A DNA stretch of 64,000 bases from Bacteroidales bacterium M7. Lineage in GTDB: Bacteria > Bacteroidota > Bacteroidia > Bacteroidales > Muribaculaceae. The number at the start of each line of letters is the position of its first letter. Position 1 is the stretch's first letter. The notes beneath the pieces are model-generated. The model searched no databases and had not been told where the DNA came from. It was given only the letters and a program-made list of their open reading frames with translations. Below, one piece after another: positions 60,529 through 64,000 of the stretch. Position numbers and translations under genes: made by a program. Location: NCBI GenBank assembly GCA_001689515.1, contig LUJR01000009.1:62001-126000 (forward strand), in the 5' to 3' direction.

Positions 60529-60897
60529 ATGAATATATTTCTCAATATCTTGTGGGTGGTGTTCGGTGGATTGATGATTGCCATTGAGTATGCCATTTCG
60601 AGTGTGCTGATGATGATCACGATTGTGGGCATTCCGTTTGGATTGCAGACCATGAAACTGGCTGCGGTGGCGTTGTGGCCGTTCGGCACAGAGGTGGTCA
60701 GCACGGGCTTCCCGTCAGGTTGTCTGGCTGGACTGATGAATATCATCTGGTGGTTTCTCGGTGGCATCCCCATAGCCCTGACACACCTCCTGTGGGGCAT
60801 CATCTTCTCGATTACTATCATAGGACTTCCCTTTGGCATCCAGCACTTCAAGCTGATGCGTCTGGCTCTGTTTCCCTTCGGCAAGTCCATTGCCTGA
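60529..60897 (+). CDS. yccF: YccF-domain inner-membrane protein
   Basis: 122 residues with two repeats of the YccF pattern: ILWVVFGGLMIAIEY...ITIVGIPFGLQTMKL and IIWWFLGGIPIALTH...ITIIGLPFGIQHFKL, giving four membrane helices. Function is unknown in general; it is usually a lone small membrane protein. It lies 31 bp after the methyltransferase, marking the return to core-like sequence. Confidence 0.92.
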   Translation: MNIFLNILWVVFGGLMIAIEYAISSVLMMITIVGIPFGLQTMKLAAVALWPFGTEVVSTGFPSGCLAGLMNIIWWFLGGIPIALTHLLWGIIFSITIIGLPFGIQHFKLMRLALFPFGKSIA

Positions 60898-60946
60898 CCA
60901 CTTCAAATCCAACAACGCTTACCATCTGAGATGTATGGACGCGGAT

Positions 60947-60977
60947 TTTGAATAGTGGGGGAAAAAGGGTAACTTTG
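60947..60977 (+). promoter_or_regulatory. Thioredoxin promoter
   Basis: TTTG (60947-60950), 19 bp, TAACTTTG (60970-60977): exact consensus, 80 bp before the ATG. Confidence 0.85.
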
Positions 60978-61057
60978 CGCATAAAGACGGCAAGGTCATG
61001 CCGTCAGCCTTATTTGTGACATTAACCTTATACCATATTATCTAATCTCTTATTTTT

Positions 61058-61384
61058 ATGGCACTTAATTTTACCGATGCGTCGGTCAGAGAACTTATTG
61101 AGTCAGGCAAACCTGTAATGGTTGATTTTTGGGCAACATGGTGTGGTCCCTGCAACCGTCTCACTCCTGTCATCGAGGAGCTCGCTAAGGAATACGAAGA
61201 CCGAGTGGTCATAGGAAAATACAATGTTGATGAGGAGAATGAGCTTGCCTCGGCTAACCGCATCATGTCTATCCCCACACTTTTGTTCTTCAAGAACGGC
61301 GAACAGGTCAAGGAGCTCCGCATGGCAGGCGCACAGCCTATAGATGCCATCCGCGCCAACCTTGAGAAGCTGCTCGCGCTGTAA
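61058..61384 (+). CDS. trxA: Thioredoxin
   Basis: 108 residues, a single thioredoxin fold with the active site WCGPC at 28-32 and the cis-Pro loop MSIPTLLFF. There is no signal peptide, so it acts in the cytosol as a general disulfide reductant. It is a single gene with a consensus promoter and a hairpin after it. Confidence 0.97.
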   Translation: MALNFTDASVRELIESGKPVMVDFWATWCGPCNRLTPVIEELAKEYEDRVVIGKYNVDEENELASANRIMSIPTLLFFKNGEQVKELRMAGAQPIDAIRANLEKLLAL

Positions 61385-61412
61385 GACGGTCTGATAGCAT
61401 ATTTAGATACGG

Positions 61413-61444
61413 ACATAGGGACGCGGCACACCGTGTCCCTATGT
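61413..61444 (+). terminator. Hairpin after thioredoxin
   Basis: acatagggacgc (61413-61424) pairs with gtgtccctatgt (61433-61444) apart from one G.T. The stem resembles the outer part of the dispersed palindrome (TAGGGAC...GTCCCTA) but has a different core. There is no T run directly after it. Confidence 0.55.
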
Positions 61445-61493
61445 TGAAACATCCTATTTGTAAAAACCAACCATTAACATACCACTTCACCAT

Positions 61494-64000
61494 ATGAAAC
61501 GCACACTTATCACTCTTACAGCTGCCGCAGCTACTGCGCTTTCGGCTGTCTGTGCGGAGTCGCCTTTGTGGCTAAGAGATGCCAAGGTTTCTCCAGATGG
61601 CAACACCATAGTATTCCGTTATAAAGGCGACCTTTTCACTGTCCCTGTAAAGGGTGGCGAAGCTCGACGTATCACCGCCATGTCGGGGATGGAAAAAACT
61701 CCGCTATGGTCGCCAGACGGTAGCATGATAGCCTTCGCAAGTGACCGTGACGGAGCCATGAATCTCTATGTGATGAGTGCAAAAGGTGGCGCGGCTCGTC
61801 AATTGACTTTCGGTAGCACCAATGTTGTTCCCGAGGCGTTCACTCCTGACGGCAAAGCGGTGTTGTATTCGGCATCCATACAGGATCCTGTCACGAGCCG
61901 TCTGTTTCCGACGGCTCGTCTGACGGAGCTGTATGCAGTGCCGGTTGATGGTGGTGCATCTGTGCAGGTTCTTGCATCACCTGCTGAAAGCATCTCATAT
62001 CTCCCTGACGGCAAGAGTTTCCTCTATCAGGATCAGAAGGGCATGGAAGATGTATGGCGCAAACATCACACATCGTCGGTTACGCGCGATATATGGAAGT
62101 ATGATGCGCAGAGTGGCAAGCACACCAATCTGACTGCCCGTGGTGGCGAGGACCGCAATCCTGTAGTGGCTCCTGACGGACACACGGTGTATTTTTTGAG
62201 CGAACGTGACGGAGGGTCGATGAATGTTTACGCCTTTGACCTGACCTCTCCCGGCAAGGTTACAGCAGTCACTAATTTTAAGGATGCACCTGTGCGTTTC
62301 CTCTCAATGGGTAGCAATGGCAATTTGGTGTACACATATGATGGCGAAATTTACACCCAGCAACCATCAGGCAGTCCGCAGAAGCTTGACATTGCTGTGG
62401 TAGATGACCTGTCGGAACAACCTGAGTTTGTGGCGTTGGGCGACTATTCGTTTGGAACTCCTTCGCCCGACGGGTCGGAGCTGGCACTGATTTCACGCGG
62501 AGAGGTGTTTGTGACATCTGCCGATTATGCAACCACAAAGCAGGTCAGCAAGACTCCGGGTATGGAGATGGAGGTGTCATGGCATCCCGAGGGGCGAAAA
62601 CTGCTCTACACTTCCCAGCGTGACGGACACTGGAACATCTACGAAGCCTCAATAGCGCGTGACGAGGAACCGAATTTTTCAAATGCTACAATTATAAACG
62701 AGCATCCTGTTTTTAAGTCTGATGGTGTTGACCGTACAGGTGCGAAATATTCACCTGACGGCAAGAAAATCGTGTATCTGCAAAACCGTGACTCAATCAT
62801 GGTGATTGACGTGGCATCTGGGAAATCCAAGGCTCTGACTGACGGTAACGGTATATATTCGCGCAGTCTTGACACCGAATATCATTGGAGCCCCGATAGC
62901 CGATGGATTGTAACATTCCTCAACACCAACCAGCATGAGCCTTACTATGATGTGGTGCTAATTAATGCCGAGAGCGGTGAGCAGACCAATCTGACCGGTA
63001 CAGGTTACTTTGACTACAATCCGCGCTGGGCGCTTGACGGTAATGCCATCATATTTGAGAGTGACCGTTACGGCATGCGCAGTCATGCCTCGTGGGGGTC
63101 GCAGTCTGATGTGATGATTGTGTTCCTCAATCAGGAGGCGATGGATCGCTTCATGCTTGACGAGGAGGAATTCAAACTGCTGTCAAAGGCTGAGGAGAAA
63201 GCTAAGGAGGCAAAGGAATCAGACAAAGACAACAAGAAAAAGAAAGACAAAAAGAAAAAAGCAGGTAAGGATAAAAAGGCTGATGACTCCAAAGCCATCA
63301 AAGTGGAACTTGACGGTATCCGTGACCGTGTGCTCCGTCTGACACCCAACTCGTCAAATCTGGGCGATTTCGTACTCGTTGGTGAGGATGGCAAGGAAGT
63401 GCTCTACTATATGAGCAATTTTGAGGATGGCTTTGACCTTTGGAAAGTCGTGCCCCGTAAGGGTGATGTGTCTATTGCCGAGAAACTCAATGGGCGTAAT
63501 ATGAAACTCGCTACGGATGTCAAGGGCAAAACGATGTTTATGATAGGCTCTAACACCCTCAAGAAGATGGATCTGGCATCGGAGTCGGTCAAGCCTGTAA
63601 AGGTCAGCGGCAAGTTGCGTGTCGATGCTCCTGCTGAGCGCGAGGCTATGTATGACTTCGCTGTGCGTGAGGTTAAGGAGCGTTTCTATGTGCCTGACAT
63701 GAATGGTGTGGATTGGGCTGGACTGGCTGCCCAGTATCGCCGCTATCTGCCGCATATCACCAACAATTATGATTTCGCGGAGATGCTGAGCGAACTGCTC
63801 GGCGAGCTGAACGTATCGCACACCGGCTCCCGTTTCTTCCCCGATGGGTCCAAGGAACCGTCGGCAGTGCTTGGACTTCTCTATGACATGACTTATACAG
63901 GTCCGGGCATGAAGGTTGCAGAAGTTGTGAAGGGTACGCCGTTCAATCGTGCATCCTCAAAACTCCGTCCTGGCATGATTATAGAGAAAATTAATGGCGA
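61494..64000 (+). CDS. Tricorn-like S41-family protease, 3' end outside window
   Basis: 835 residues are in view and the frame is open at the right edge. A signal peptide (MKRTLITLTAAAATALSAVC) is followed by two beta-propellers built of repeats such as PLWSPDGSMIAFASDRDG and YSPDGKKIVYLQ. A Lys/Asp-rich linker lies at about 560-600 (KDNKKKKDKKKKAGKDKKAD). The C1 helical domain (REVKERFYVPDMNGVDWAGL) and the start of a PDZ domain (RPGMIIEKINGE) follow. The catalytic Ser of S41/Tricorn enzymes is expected beyond the window. Likely periplasmic peptide degradation. Confidence 0.9.
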   Translation, partial: MKRTLITLTAAAATALSAVCAESPLWLRDAKVSPDGNTIVFRYKGDLFTVPVKGGEARRITAMSGMEKTPLWSPDGSMIAFASDRDGAMNLYVMSAKGGAARQLTFGSTNVVPEAFTPDGKAVLYSASIQDPVTSRLFPTARLTELYAVPVDGGASVQVLASPAESISYLPDGKSFLYQDQKGMEDVWRKHHTSSVTRDIWKYDAQSGKHTNLTARGGEDRNPVVAPDGHTVYFLSERDGGSMNVYAFDLTSPGKVTAVTNFKDAPVRFLSMGSNGNLVYTYDGEIYTQQPSGSPQKLDIAVVDDLSEQPEFVALGDYSFGTPSPDGSELALISRGEVFVTSADYATTKQVSKTPGMEMEVSWHPEGRKLLYTSQRDGHWNIYEASIARDEEPNFSNATIINEHPVFKSDGVDRTGAKYSPDGKKIVYLQNRDSIMVIDVASGKSKALTDGNGIYSRSLDTEYHWSPDSRWIVTFLNTNQHEPYYDVVLINAESGEQTNLTGTGYFDYNPRWALDGNAIIFESDRYGMRSHASWGSQSDVMIVFLNQEAMDRFMLDEEEFKLLSKAEEKAKEAKESDKDNKKKKDKKKKAGKDKKADDSKAIKVELDGIRDRVLRLTPNSSNLGDFVLVGEDGKEVLYYMSNFEDGFDLWKVVPRKGDVSIAEKLNGRNMKLATDVKGKTMFMIGSNTLKKMDLASESVKPVKVSGKLRVDAPAEREAMYDFAVREVKERFYVPDMNGVDWAGLAAQYRRYLPHITNNYDFAEMLSELLGELNVSHTGSRFFPDGSKEPSAVLGLLYDMTYTGPGMKVAEVVKGTPFNRASSKLRPGMIIEKING

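Overview
The window reads as a chromosome segment of a gut Bacteroidales bacterium, probably Muribaculaceae-like (inference). Evidence: promoters match the Bacteroidetes form TTTG-N19/21-TAnnTTTG; a short primary sigma factor of 286 residues; families typical of the group (TonB-receptor-like barrels, DUF3244-like secreted proteins, C10 proteases, membrane-bound TPR regulators, Tricorn-like S41 protease); and few Shine-Dalgarno sites.

Positions 1-31917, all on the minus strand, form an accessory island built from repeated cassettes. A cassette usually opens with a lipoprotein-like TPR protein that has one membrane segment and a C-terminal helix-turn-helix (four copies). Next comes a small secreted DUF3244-like protein (three copies), then effector genes: radical SAM/SPASM maturase plus two DXD glycosyltransferase-like proteins (1-4232); radical SAM plus outer-membrane barrel (7269-10711); C10 protease plus lipoprotein plus PH-like protein (23876-26702). 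Between the cassettes lie three more barrels, a C39-peptidase ABC exporter (14358-16562), a mini HlyD-like anchor and a double-glycine precursor peptide (13292-13489). A second, frame-broken Cys-rich precursor candidate sits directly before the first radical SAM gene. I read this as an undescribed family of ribosomal-peptide (RiPP) loci. Seven promoters in it share a motif, TTTGG-N12-GTAAY on the plus strand, always 42-43 bp from the -7 box. That implies one regulon, perhaps run by the TPR-HTH proteins.

Positions 32098-35670 hold a TraB-like protein, an ABC transporter with a GntR regulator, and a phosphopantetheinyl transferase. Positions 35980-47583 are a translationally coupled minus-strand operon: SpoIIE phosphatase/kinase, STAS antagonist, a two-module NRPS ending in a thioester reductase (C-A-T-C-A-T-R), and a MATE exporter fused to an RsbW-like ATPase. 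The predicted product is a reductively released N-acyl-dipeptide aldehyde or a derivative, wired to a partner-switching module.

Positions 47700-64000 are mostly core genes: ferritin, tRNA-Met, a NatAB-like ABC exporter, rpoD, a four-subunit 2-oxoacid:ferredoxin oxidoreductase, mutS, a type II restriction-modification pair, yccF, thioredoxin and the start of a Tricorn-like protease.

Non-coding DNA carries about a dozen copies of a 24-25 bp palindromic repeat, four of the sites being inverted pairs (REPIN-like), and three large nested palindromes at operon boundaries. Every function is inferred from reading the sequence; no database search was run.
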